From positions 29,052 to 65,345 of the forward strand of contig DLGP01000092.1 of NCBI GenBank assembly GCA_002482765.1: a stretch of DNA of 36,294 bases, written 5' to 3'. The translations under genes were made by a program, and so were the position numbers. This document shows positions 1 to 7,126 of the stretch, piece after piece; within the stretch, counting starts at the first letter, position 1; each line of letters opens with the position of its first letter. This DNA comes from Alphaproteobacteria bacterium UBA7691. Its GTDB lineage: Bacteria > Pseudomonadota > Alphaproteobacteria > Ferrovibrionales > Ferrovibrionaceae. The notes under the pieces are model-generated. The model was not told the DNA's origin, ran no database searches, and worked only from the letters and a program-made list of their open reading frames with translations.

Positions 1-163
1 TGCTGATTACCATGGGAGCGGCAGCTTGTGCCGGCACTATGCCGCCGGCAGAGGCGGAACTGCTGGTAGCACTGTTTTCCGGGGCTTTTTCGCAGGCCGC
101 CATGGCCAAACCGGCCATTATCAGGGCGGCAATAGTGGCCGCCATATTACGATTACTGTGCAT
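1..163 (-). CDS. Putative lipoprotein, partial (runs off left edge)
   Basis: An open frame runs leftwards from the ATG at 163 to the window edge with no stop, giving 54 residues of an incomplete protein. The start is supported by a strong ribosome binding site (AGGGAGGT) a few bases upstream. The N-terminus has two positive residues (R, N-rich), a hydrophobic stretch (AATIAALIMAGLAMAA) and a Cys at residue 24, the layout of a type II lipoprotein signal. The lipobox is MAAC, slightly off the preferred L at -3. After the Cys comes a low-complexity Ser/Ala-rich linker. No family can be named because the mature domain lies outside the window. The lipoprotein gene at 302-811 lies upstream on the same strand, so the two may be co-transcribed. 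Confidence 0.6.
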   Translation of the reverse strand, partial: MHSNRNMAATIAALIMAGLAMAACEKAPENSATSSSASAGGIVPAQAAAPMVIS

Positions 164-301
164 GGGCACCTCCCTGGTTGAAACCGCTGGGAGCATGCGA
201 TCCGAATTGTGGCGCAATCGCGCCACCGGTTTGGTGAGATTGTGTTGCGCATCACTCGCTCGCCCATGTGGCGAAAAAGCCACACTGCACTCTCGCTATT
301 T
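164..301. other. Intergenic region with two short inverted repeats
   Basis: This gap separates the two minus-strand lipoprotein genes. It holds two perfect inverted repeats: GTGGCGC/GCGCCAC (209-215 with 220-226, loop of 4) and TGTGGC/GCCACA (267-272 with 279-284, loop of 6). The second lies just beyond the stop of the 302-811 gene and could act as a weak terminator or mRNA-stabilising hairpin, but no T-run follows it on the minus strand. No confident promoter was recognised. The ribosome binding site of the left-edge gene lies at its left end. Confidence 0.35.
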
Positions 302-811
302 CTATTTCTCCAAAATGCCTAGCGACGTGGAGCCTTTAAATTCCAATTTTTTCACCGCAACTTCGCCGGTGACAGAGTTTTCCATCCAGACAGCGGAATA
401 CTCCTCGCTCAGTGTGCCTCTTACAACGTAGCGTGCGCCCGGCTCAGGGGTGAATTCTAGATCGCCAGATATCTGGTAGATTTTATTCACCAGTTCCAGG
501 ATTGGCGCCCCGTATTGCCGCCTGCCTTTCAAGGTGAATTTTGCCGGCTGGGCAGGAACGAGGCGAGACAATGCCACAGGTCTCTGGGAAAAGCCCTGGC
601 CCTGATTTGCCATGCGCGTGCCACCGATGCTGTCATCGATCTGCCGATCATTGATGGCAGTTAGAACAAAGAAATCGGCACTCACGCCGCTACGCTGGCT
701 AAAAGTATCCGTTACTGTGGCCAGGGGCCCGGTATAGCCTTCGGGGATTGGGTTATGCGTACAGGCAGCCAGAAAAACCAAAAGTGATGAAATGATACCT
801 AAGCGCAGCAT
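302..811 (-). CDS. Hypothetical lipoprotein
   Basis: A 169-residue protein with a textbook lipoprotein signal: short positively charged N-terminus (MLRLG), hydrophobic core and lipobox LAAC with Cys at residue 17, so it is probably anchored in an envelope membrane. The start at 811 is supported by GGAGGG seven bases upstream. The mature part has no motif I can assign. Its C-terminal half contains a segment around FTPEPGARYVVRG (about residues 119-131) that looks beta-rich, as in small envelope-associated domains. It follows cobT on the same strand after a 125-bp AT-rich gap, which could carry its promoter. Function is unknown. Not an enzyme by any motif seen. Confidence 0.75.
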   Translation of the reverse strand: MLRLGIISSLLVFLAACTHNPIPEGYTGPLATVTDTFSQRSGVSADFFVLTAINDRQIDDSIGGTRMANQGQGFSQRPVALSRLVPAQPAKFTLKGRRQYGAPILELVNKIYQISGDLEFTPEPGARYVVRGTLSEEYSAVWMENSVTGEVAVKKLEFKGSTSLGILEK

Positions 812-893
812 AAAAACCCTCCGAATTTACCTATGCGGGTTATCATTGCGAAATAATAACTTTTTACAAGAACTTTACATCGACATATGCGTG

Positions 894-930
894 TCGACAG
901 GAATGCCTGAAAATCCAGGCACCCTGTCGA
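894..930 (-). terminator. Strong hairpin just downstream of cobT
   Basis: Seven bases past the cobT stop codon lies a two-part inverted repeat: outer stem TCGACAGG/CCTGTCGA (894-901 with 923-930) and inner stem TGCCTG/CAGGCA (904-909 with 916-921), with a small internal bulge and a loop of six. This makes 14 base pairs in total. On the minus strand no uridine run follows, so it is not a canonical intrinsic terminator. It may be a terminator needing a factor, or a 3'-end stabilising structure for the cobST transcript. The AT-rich stretch 812-890 beyond it could hold a promoter for the downstream lipoprotein gene, but no clear -35/-10 pair was identified. Confidence 0.45.
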
Positions 931-936
931 ATGTGG

Positions 937-2820
937 TCACGCCGCGCGGCGCCGGCCTCGGCCTGTGCCGGCCTTGCCGGCGCCCTTGGCGCCGGGATCG
1001 TCCTCGAACAATTCGGCCAGGCGCTCCATCATCACGCCGCCAAGCTGCTCGGCATCCACGATGGTGACGGCGCGGCGGTAGTAGCGTGTCACATCATGGC
1101 CGATGCCGATGGCGGTGAGTTCCACCGGCGAGCGGCGCTCGATCCATTCGATCGTTTCGCGCAGGTGGCGGTCGAGATAATTGCCCGGATTGACCGAGAG
1201 TGTGCTGTCATCCACCGGCGCGCCATCCGAAATCACCATCAGGATGCGGCGCTGTTCCGGCCGGGCGATCAGCCGGTCATGCGCCCACATCAGCGCCTCG
1301 CCGTCGATATTTTCCTTCAGCAAACCCTCGCGCAGCATCAGGCCGAGATTGCGCCGGGCGCGGCGCCAGGGCGCATCGGCGCTTTTGTAGACAATATGGC
1401 GCAGGTCGTTGAGGCGGCCGGGCTGGGCCGGCTTGTTTTCGTTGAGCCAGCGTTCGCGGCTCTGGCCGCCCTTCCAGGCGCGTGTGGTGAAGCCGAGGAT
1501 TTCCACCTTCACAGCGCAGCGTTCCAGGGTGCGGGCCAGGATATCGGCGCACATCGCCGCCACCGTGATCGGGCGACCGCGCATCGAACCAGAATTGTCG
1601 ATCAGCAGCGACACGACCGTGTCGCGGAAATCGGTTTCCTTCTCTTCCTTGTAGCTCAGCGACAAGGTGGGATTGGCCACGATGCGGGCCAGCCGGGCGG
1701 CGTCAAGGATGCCTTCCTCAAGATCAAAATCCCACGAGCGGGTCTGCTTGGCCAGCAGGCGGCGTTGCAGCCGGTTGGCGAGCCGGCCAACCACACTTTG
1801 CAGATGATTGAGCTGCTGATCGAGATGATTGCGCAGCCGGCCCAGTTCATCGGCATCGCAGAGATCGTCGGCGCCCACCACTTCGTCGAACTGCTTGGTG
1901 AATGCCTTGTAGGCCGCCTCGCGGTTATGGCCCATCATGTCGCTGCTGGGCGGGCGGCGGCCCTTGCCGGCTTCCTCGCCGGAGCCGGCAACCTGCTGCT
2001 CCATGCCGGCTTCGGCTTCCATTTCGGCGGCATCGCCGCCGCCGGCATCGGAAGCATCGGCCTGCTGCTCGCCCTGGGCCGAGGATTCGCCATCCTGGCT
2101 TTCCTCGCCCTCGGACTGGCTCTGCGGCTGCTGGCCCTGATTCTCCTGGTCGGATTCGTCGTCATCCTCCGACATGTCGCCGCTTTCCTCGTCGGCGAGA
2201 TCAAGATCCTTGATCAGCTTGCGCGCCAGCTTGGCGAAGGCGCGCTGGTCCTTGATATTGTCAAACAGCCGGTCGAGATCGGCGCCGCCCTTTTCCTCGA
2301 TGAACGGGCGCCACATCTCCACCATGCCGCGCGCCGCTTCCGGGATCGGCAGGCCGGTCAGCCTTTCGCGCGCCAACAGGCCAACCGCTTCAGCCAAGGG
2401 TGCCTCGGAGCGATCCTTCACCTTGGCAAAGCCACGGCTGCGGCAGCGCTCGTCCAGCGCGGCGGAGAGATTGCTGGCCATGCCGGGCATGCGGTTGGCG
2501 CCCAGCGCCTCTACCCGCGCCTGCTCCACGGCATCAAACACCGCGCGCGCGGTGCCGCCCTGCGGCAGTAGCTTGGAATGCAGCTTGTCGTCATGATGCC
2601 TGAGCCGCAACGCCATCGAATCGGCCAGGCCGCGCAATTGCGCCACCTCGGCGGCCGGCAGATCCCGTGCCGGCACCGGCAGGCGGGCGCGCAGGCCACG
2701 CAGGCCCGGGGTTTCCGGGCCGAAGCTGACCTGCAATTCGCGCTCGCCGGCAATCGAGCGCGTGGCATTACCCAGCGCCCGCTTGAACGGCTCGATCGGC
2801 GACTCGGCTTTGTTGGCCAT
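937..2820 (-). CDS. cobT: Aerobic cobaltochelatase subunit CobT
   Basis: A 627-residue protein, the usual size for CobT. With CobN and CobS it forms the ATP-dependent complex that inserts cobalt into hydrogenobyrinic acid a,c-diamide in the oxygen-dependent cobalamin pathway. Domains: N-terminal helical region (about 1-200), a very acidic and Gln/Ser-rich linker (about 205-290), then a C-terminal von Willebrand A domain whose metal-ion-dependent adhesion site begins DNSGSM at 408-413. The acidic linker followed by a VWA domain is characteristic of CobT and of the MoxR/VWA partner arrangement. The ATG at 2820 lies one base after the cobS stop, so the two are translated from one mRNA. CobN is not in this window. 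Confidence 0.95.
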   Translation of the reverse strand: MANKAESPIEPFKRALGNATRSIAGERELQVSFGPETPGLRGLRARLPVPARDLPAAEVAQLRGLADSMALRLRHHDDKLHSKLLPQGGTARAVFDAVEQARVEALGANRMPGMASNLSAALDERCRSRGFAKVKDRSEAPLAEAVGLLARERLTGLPIPEAARGMVEMWRPFIEEKGGADLDRLFDNIKDQRAFAKLARKLIKDLDLADEESGDMSEDDDESDQENQGQQPQSQSEGEESQDGESSAQGEQQADASDAGGGDAAEMEAEAGMEQQVAGSGEEAGKGRRPPSSDMMGHNREAAYKAFTKQFDEVVGADDLCDADELGRLRNHLDQQLNHLQSVVGRLANRLQRRLLAKQTRSWDFDLEEGILDAARLARIVANPTLSLSYKEEKETDFRDTVVSLLIDNSGSMRGRPITVAAMCADILARTLERCAVKVEILGFTTRAWKGGQSRERWLNENKPAQPGRLNDLRHIVYKSADAPWRRARRNLGLMLREGLLKENIDGEALMWAHDRLIARPEQRRILMVISDGAPVDDSTLSVNPGNYLDRHLRETIEWIERRSPVELTAIGIGHDVTRYYRRAVTIVDAEQLGGVMMERLAELFEDDPGAKGAGKAGTGRGRRRAA

Positions 2821-2821
2821 G

Positions 2822-3838
2822 TTACTTCAGGTCGAGCTTCGCAGCGGTCTCGGGCAGTTCCTCGCCGAAGCAGCGCTGATAATATTCCGCCACAGTGGCA
2901 CGCTCCAACTCGTCACACTTGTTGAGGAAGGTGACGCGGAAGGCGAAGCCGATGCTGCCGAAGATACGGGCATTTTCAGCCCAGGTGATCACGGTGCGCG
3001 GGCTCATCACGGTGGAGATATCGCCGTTGATGAAGCCGGAGCGGGTCAGCTCGGCCACCGCCACCATCTGCGCGATGGCCTTGCGGCCGGCGGCATCCTG
3101 GTAGCTCGGCGACTTGGCCACCACGATGGCCACTTCATCATCGGCCGGCAGATAATTCAGCGTGGTGACAATCGACCAGCGGTCCATCTGGCCCTGGTTG
3201 ATCTGCTGCGTGCCATGATACAGGCCGGTCGTGTCGCCCAGGCCGATGGTGTTGGCGGTGGAGAACAGGCGGAAAGCCTTGTGCGGGCGGATGACGCGAT
3301 TCTGGTCGAGCAAGGTCAGCTTGCCCTCCACTTCCAGCACACGCTGGATCACAAACATCACATCCGGGCGACCGGCATCATATTCGTCGAATACCAGCGC
3401 GACCGGCGATTGCAGCGCCCAGGGCAGGATGCCTTCGCGGAATTCGGTCACCTGCTTGCCATCGCGCAGCACGATGGCATCCTTGCCCACCAGATCAATG
3501 CGGCTGATATGGCTGTCGAGATTGACACGCACGCAGGGCCAGTTGAGCCGCGCCGCCACCTGCTCGATATGGGTGGATTTGCCGGTGCCGTGATAGCCCT
3601 GCACCATAACGCGGCGGTTATAGGCAAAGCCGGCCAGGATCGCCAGCGTGGTTTCGCGGTCGAAGCGATAGGTCGAATCAAGATCAGGCACATGCTCTGA
3701 ACGGTGCGAGAAACCCGGCACCATCATGTCGCTGTCAAAACCGAACACGTCGCGCACGGAAATCTTCACATCCGGCAGGTCGGGCATGCCGGCACCGCTA
3801 AAGGGAGCATTCACAGGCTTGGTCTGAATGGCCGTCAT
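2822..3838 (-). CDS. cobS: Aerobic cobaltochelatase subunit CobS (MoxR-type AAA+ ATPase)
   Basis: This is the AAA+ ATPase subunit of aerobic cobaltochelatase, about 338 residues. Walker A is GYHGTGKST (81-89) and Walker B is ALVFDE (147-152). An N-terminal segment ahead of the AAA+ core (about 1-55) is typical of CobS. I chose ATG at 3838 because AGAGAAG lies five bases upstream. The in-frame GTG at 3844 would leave almost no spacing. It is directly upstream of cobT (one-base gap), matching the usual cobST operon. CobS and CobT form the ATP-hydrolysing ring that drives cobalt insertion by CobN. No cobalamin riboswitch was recognised in the 65-bp gap upstream. Confidence 0.95.
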   Translation of the reverse strand: MTAIQTKPVNAPFSGAGMPDLPDVKISVRDVFGFDSDMMVPGFSHRSEHVPDLDSTYRFDRETTLAILAGFAYNRRVMVQGYHGTGKSTHIEQVAARLNWPCVRVNLDSHISRIDLVGKDAIVLRDGKQVTEFREGILPWALQSPVALVFDEYDAGRPDVMFVIQRVLEVEGKLTLLDQNRVIRPHKAFRLFSTANTIGLGDTTGLYHGTQQINQGQMDRWSIVTTLNYLPADDEVAIVVAKSPSYQDAAGRKAIAQMVAVAELTRSGFINGDISTVMSPRTVITWAENARIFGSIGFAFRVTFLNKCDELERATVAEYYQRCFGEELPETAAKLDLK

Positions 3839-3903
3839 CGTCACTTCTCTTTGGCTATCTTTTTTGTCTGGGTCTCAGAAACAGGCTTCCCGGGATAACT
3901 GGA

Positions 3904-4539
3904 TCAAGTATAGCCCCGGGTTTCGAGATAGGCATAGGCTTGGTTGATGGTTTTCAGCCTTTCCTCGGCTTCGCGGTCGCCGCCATTAGCATCCGGATGG
4001 TACCGCTTAACCATCACCTTGTATTGCGCCTTGATATCGGCCCAGCGCAAAGGCGGTTTCAGGGTCTGAAGGTCAAAATCCAGTTCCAGCAGGGCTTCGC
4101 GCTCGCGTGGCTCAAAAACCGGCTCGGCCCGGTGGCGCCGCCCGGCATTCAGCACAATGCCCACATCGGCCAGGATGCCGAGATCGTCCTTGACCCAGAC
4201 CTGCGGTTCCTCGCCGCCATGTTCGGCCGATTTGGTGCCGAAGGTCCAGGTCGGGCGGTGTCCGATCACATCCTCGCGCTGATATTGCTCCACTTCCTCC
4301 GGGCTCATGCCGCGGAAAAAATCCCAGCCGAGATTATATTGGCGCACATGTTCCAGGCAGAACCAATAGCGGCCATCGCGTGGTTCACGGCTTTTTGGCG
4401 CCGGAAAGCGCCCTTCCTGGCGACATTCCGGATGATTACAGACATGCAGCCGGGCATTCAGACCCTCGGCGGATTCCGCCTCGGCGCCAATAAAATGCCC
4501 TTCGCGTGCTGTCTGCCGCGCTGATCGTGCCCGTGCCAT
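3904..4539 (-). CDS. J-domain protein with C-terminal DnaJ domain
   Basis: A 211-residue cytosolic protein with the J domain at its C-terminus. The essential HPD tripeptide is at residues 181-183 (KRYHPDANGG), preceded by a helix rich in basic residues. This is a class III-type J protein, expected to stimulate the ATPase of DnaK. The N-terminal half carries C-x4-C (CNHPEC) and C-x2-H (CLEH) about 30 residues apart, suggesting a small zinc site. Glycine/phenylalanine and canonical DnaJ zinc-finger repeats are absent. I chose the ATG at 4539 (MARARS) rather than an upstream in-frame start at 4653, because the upstream sequence overlaps the divergent bolA-like gene and lacks homologous character. 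Such a gene beside cobS is common in alphaproteobacteria. Its client is unknown. Confidence 0.85.
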   Translation of the reverse strand: MARARSARQTAREGHFIGAEAESAEGLNARLHVCNHPECRQEGRFPAPKSREPRDGRYWFCLEHVRQYNLGWDFFRGMSPEEVEQYQREDVIGHRPTWTFGTKSAEHGGEEPQVWVKDDLGILADVGIVLNAGRRHRAEPVFEPREREALLELDFDLQTLKPPLRWADIKAQYKVMVKRYHPDANGGDREAEERLKTINQAYAYLETRGYT

Positions 4540-4624
4540 GGCGCAAGAGTATGGGACCAAGGCGGTGCATGGCAAGGCGAAGCCGCGCTTGACAGGGGCG
4601 ACAACGCCACTTAAGCGGGTCGGC

Positions 4625-4912
4625 ATGAGCATCCAGGACCGCATCCGCACCAAGCTGACCGAAGCCCTCCAGCCGACCCGGCTGGAAATCGAGGATCAAT
4701 CCAGCCAGCATGCCGGCCATGCCGGCATGAAGGGATTGAAGCCCGAGGAAACCCATTTTGCCGTGGCTGTGGTTTCCGCAGCCTTCCAGGGCCAGGGCCG
4801 CGTGGCACGGCAAAGGCTGATCTACAAATTGCTGGCCCAGGAACTGGCCGATGGCGTTCATGCCCTGGCGCTGACGGCGCTGACGCCAGAGGAAGCTGAA
4901 AAACCCCTGTAA
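4625..4912 (+). CDS. BolA family protein
   Basis: A 95-residue protein with the BolA signature: HAGHAG near residue 30, ETHFAV in the middle, and R-V-x-R-Q-R-L-I-Y followed by a conserved HALAL strand. BolA proteins form [2Fe-2S]-bridged complexes with monothiol glutaredoxins and act in iron homeostasis or stress-linked regulation. The start at 4625 (MSIQDR) was chosen because the family begins close to this helix. The longer frame from 4538 would collide with the divergent J-domain gene. A perfect -35 box (TTGACA, 4589-4594) lies upstream, but the sequence 17 bases on (TAAGCG) is a poor -10. Which BolA paralogue this is cannot be decided here. Confidence 0.92.
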   Translation: MSIQDRIRTKLTEALQPTRLEIEDQSSQHAGHAGMKGLKPEETHFAVAVVSAAFQGQGRVARQRLIYKLLAQELADGVHALALTALTPEEAEKPL

Positions 4913-5011
4913 TCTGATTTTCTTTCAGCCTGCATACTTTTATGGAGTCTGATTAGTCGAGCACAACTTTTTGTTTGCCCTGCCGCTCAGCATATATTAA
5001 ATGTTGTGCTT

Positions 5012-5395
5012 ATGACGCAGACACACCCCAATACTTCCGCCACCGGCCTGCCAAAGCAGCTCCAGCGCCCCAGTCTGGTCACGCGCAACATCCGGCTGGG
5101 CCAGATGCGCACCAGTGTACGGCTGGAGCGGATCGAATGGCAGGCGCTGGATGTGATCTGCCGCCTGGAAGGGGTTGACCGGCATGGCTTTGCCGCCGCC
5201 GTGCAGGCCGATCCGCGGCGCAGCGAAAACACCCTGACCTCACGGCTGCGCAGCGCCATCCTGGCTTATTACATGGCGGCGGCCGGGCTGGAGCATCATT
5301 CCAGGGCGAGCAGCAGCAGCAGGGGCAAAGTGGCAAACGAGATCAGGGTGGAAACCACCACCAACCCGGCCACCGCTGCCGGATCGCGATTGTAA
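5012..5395 (+). CDS. Ribbon-helix-helix domain protein
   Basis: A 127-residue protein. Residues about 22-90 match the short RHH_4-type family common in alphaproteobacteria: a strand with RNIRLGQMRTSVRLE followed by two helices (EWQALDVICRLEGVDRH and SRLRSAILAYYM). Ribbon-helix-helix proteins bind DNA as dimers, and this class is often of unknown target. The ATG at 5012 was preferred over the GTG at 5006. No clear ribosome binding site is visible, and a TATATT at 4993-4998 lies so close to the start that a very short leader is possible. The last ~32 residues (Ser-rich, then low-similarity) are read through the antisense 3' end of the convergent transporter gene and probably are not part of the folded domain. 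Confidence 0.8.
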   Translation: MTQTHPNTSATGLPKQLQRPSLVTRNIRLGQMRTSVRLERIEWQALDVICRLEGVDRHGFAAAVQADPRRSENTLTSRLRSAILAYYMAAAGLEHHSRASSSSRGKVANEIRVETTTNPATAAGSRL

Positions 5396-6180
5396 CGCGC
5401 GGCAAAAATCGCGTTCATCACCGCCACCGGCATGGCGCATTGGATGATCAGCACACCACGCGCCACCCCGGTAAGGCCAAAGGCCCAGGCCAGCGCTACG
5501 CCCACCGTCAGGCCGAAGCCGAGCCGCAGAGCCGTGAGCAGCAGCGCCACCCGCAATTCAGTGACACGCAGGTTGGCCAGCGACACGCCCAGCGTGAGCA
5601 TCATGAGCGGGATGGCAATCGAACCGGCAGTTTCCAGGCTGCGCATCAGGAACAGCGGTAATTCCACCTGGAAGATGTTGCCCAGCGCCGCCAGCGGTAC
5701 GGCATAAACCACCGGCGAACGCGCCACTTCGCGCCAATTGCCGCGCCCGGCATAGATCGATTGCCCAACGGCAAAATTGCCGAAAGACGTGATGGCGAAA
5801 AACACCAGACCCAGCGCCAGACCGGGCGCCCCGAAGGCAAACAGGCACAGCGACAGGCCGGCATTGCCGGTATTGGGAAAACCCAGTGAGGGCAGAAAAC
5901 TGCGCATCGGCAGTTTGAGCAGATATAGGGCCGCCGCGCCCAGCAACAGGAAACTGCTCAGCGCGAGCAAAGTGGCCAGGGCCATCAGGCCGAGATCGTC
6001 GCGGCTGATATCGGCCTTGATCAAAGTGGCAATCACCAGGCAGGGCGTGCCGATATTGGTGGCCAGCAGGCCGATACTATCCGTGGGGAACGGCAGCCGG
6101 CGCTTGGCCCAGATGAAGCCGAGGCCGGCCAGCACAAAGATCGGCGCAATCACCGCAAAAATTTCCGCCATCATCGCCAC
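5296..6180 (-). CDS. AEC (auxin efflux carrier) family transporter
   Basis: A 294-residue, very hydrophobic inner-membrane protein with about ten predicted membrane segments in two five-helix halves, fitting the Mem_trans/AEC family. Recognisable features are the N-terminal APIFVLAGLGFIWAK segment, the central NTGNAGLSL motif (about 102-110) where the helix break of each repeat lies, and the C-terminal ECA/QCAMPVAVMN-like segment with NAIFAARYN. Bacterial members export or take up small carboxylates such as malate or malonate; the substrate here is unknown. The GTG at 6180 has GGGGAA six bases upstream. ATGs at 6174 and 6171 are alternatives. Its 3' end overlaps the convergent RHH gene by 100 bp, and it follows the CorC-like gene after three bases. 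Confidence 0.88.
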   Translation of the reverse strand: MAMMAEIFAVIAPIFVLAGLGFIWAKRRLPFPTDSIGLLATNIGTPCLVIATLIKADISRDDLGLMALATLLALSSFLLLGAAALYLLKLPMRSFLPSLGFPNTGNAGLSLCLFAFGAPGLALGLVFFAITSFGNFAVGQSIYAGRGNWREVARSPVVYAVPLAALGNIFQVELPLFLMRSLETAGSIAIPLMMLTLGVSLANLRVTELRVALLLTALRLGFGLTVGVALAWAFGLTGVARGVLIIQCAMPVAVMNAIFAARYNRDPAAVAGLVVVSTLISFATLPLLLLLALE

Positions 6181-6183
6181 GGG

Positions 6184-7062
6184 CTATTCCCCGCCGCTTT
6201 GCAACGGAGTCAGTTTCAGCACGGTGATCTGGTTGCGCTGGCGCCGCAGCACCTCAAAGCGGAAATCGTGAAACACAAAAACCTGACCCTGATCCGGGAT
6301 CACCTGCGCCTCATGCAGCACCAGCCCGGCGATGGTGGTGGCATCATCATCCGGCAGATGCCAGTCAAATTGCCGGTTGAGATCGCGGATCGTGGCGGTG
6401 CCATCCACCATCAGCGTGCCATCGGCCTGCAAACGGTAGATACGATTGGCAGTATCGTGTTCGTCGCGGATATCGCCGACGATCTCCTCCAGGATATCCT
6501 CCAGCGTCACCAGGCCGAGGATGGCGCCATATTCATCCACCACCAGGGCAAAATGGGCGCGGCGCTGGCGGAAGGCATTGAGCTGCTCACGCAACGTGGT
6601 GGTTTCAGGCACAAACCAGGGCGGCAGCAGCAATTTGCCCAGATCAAGCCGCGCCACATCAAAATTCAGGCTATGCAATTCGCGCAGCAGATTCTTGGCA
6701 TGCAGCACGCCGATGACATTTTCCGGTTCACCCTGCCAGACCGGAATCCGGGTATGGCGCGAAGCCAGCACCTGGGCAACAATCTCGGCCGGAGGCAAAG
6801 CGGCATCCAGCATTTCCATCTTGCGCCGATGCACCATCACATCGCCGACCGGCACCTCGTCCAGATCAAGGATCGAGCCGAGCATGTCACGTTCATGCTT
6901 GACCAACGCACCCTGCCCGGCGGTTTCCTGCAACTGATGGCGCAGCGCTTCGCTGGCGCTCTGCTCGCGGATCGGCAGGCTTTCACGCGGCCCCCGCGAA
7001 CGCAGCCAGCGCAGCAAGGCCGCGCGGATCAGCCGGACCAGACGGAGGATGCGACCGGTCAT
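6184..7062 (-). CDS. CorC/HlyC-type CBS-pair protein lacking the DUF21 membrane domain
   Basis: A 292-residue protein with two CBS domains (about 70-130 and 148-200) and a C-terminal CorC_HlyC domain (about 208-285), the cytosolic half of the CNNM/HlyC family linked to Mg2+/Co2+ export. Segments KHERDMLGSILDLDEV and HFALVVDEYGAILGLVTLED are typical. In the alphaproteobacterial relatives I know, these follow an N-terminal DUF21 membrane domain of about 180-200 residues. Here only a short basic amphipathic stretch (RILRLVRLIRAALLRWL) remains. The length equals that of E. coli CorC, which is also soluble, so the protein may be functional without a membrane part. Its start codon lies inside a 17-bp tandem repeat, only about 65 bp from the aroB stop, leaving no room for a missing domain. 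It is co-oriented with aroKB. Confidence 0.88.
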   Translation of the reverse strand: MTGRILRLVRLIRAALLRWLRSRGPRESLPIREQSASEALRHQLQETAGQGALVKHERDMLGSILDLDEVPVGDVMVHRRKMEMLDAALPPAEIVAQVLASRHTRIPVWQGEPENVIGVLHAKNLLRELHSLNFDVARLDLGKLLLPPWFVPETTTLREQLNAFRQRRAHFALVVDEYGAILGLVTLEDILEEIVGDIRDEHDTANRIYRLQADGTLMVDGTATIRDLNRQFDWHLPDDDATTIAGLVLHEAQVIPDQGQVFVFHDFRFEVLRRQRNQITVLKLTPLQSGGE

Positions 7063-7124
7063 ATGCGAGATCCGGTCATATGCGAGATCCAGTCATATGC
7101 GAGGTCCGGTCATATGCGAAGCCG
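7057..7124. repeat. Four tandem 17-bp repeats between aroB and the corC-like gene
   Basis: Four head-to-tail units of 17 bp: 7057-7073 and 7074-7090 are identical (GGTCATATGCGAGATCC), 7091-7107 differs at two positions and 7108-7124 at three. Each unit contains the palindrome CATATG. On the minus strand each unit reads GGATCTCGCATATGACC or a variant, so every copy offers an ATG preceded by a weak GGA. The copies are in different frames because 17 is not a multiple of three. The corC-like start at 7062 uses the last copy. The array starts three bases from the aroB stop. Such arrays change copy number by slippage. Confidence 0.9.
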
Positions 7125-7126
7125 GC

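Noticed and set aside
12..431. Plus-strand ORF of 139 aa at the left edge
   Set aside because: Overlaps two minus-strand lipoprotein genes that have lipoboxes and strong ribosome binding sites.
931..2571. Long plus-strand ORF (546 aa) opposite cobT
   Set aside because: It lies antisense to a well-supported cobT with the typical mirror-frame bias of high-GC genes, and has no domain, ribosome binding site or operon context.
2762..3700. Plus-strand ORF of 312 aa opposite cobS
   Set aside because: Mirror-frame shadow of cobS; His/Asp/Gly-rich composition with no motif.
3839..3903. Cobalamin riboswitch ahead of cobS
   Set aside because: The gap is only 65 bp and lacks the conserved box elements and space for the fold.
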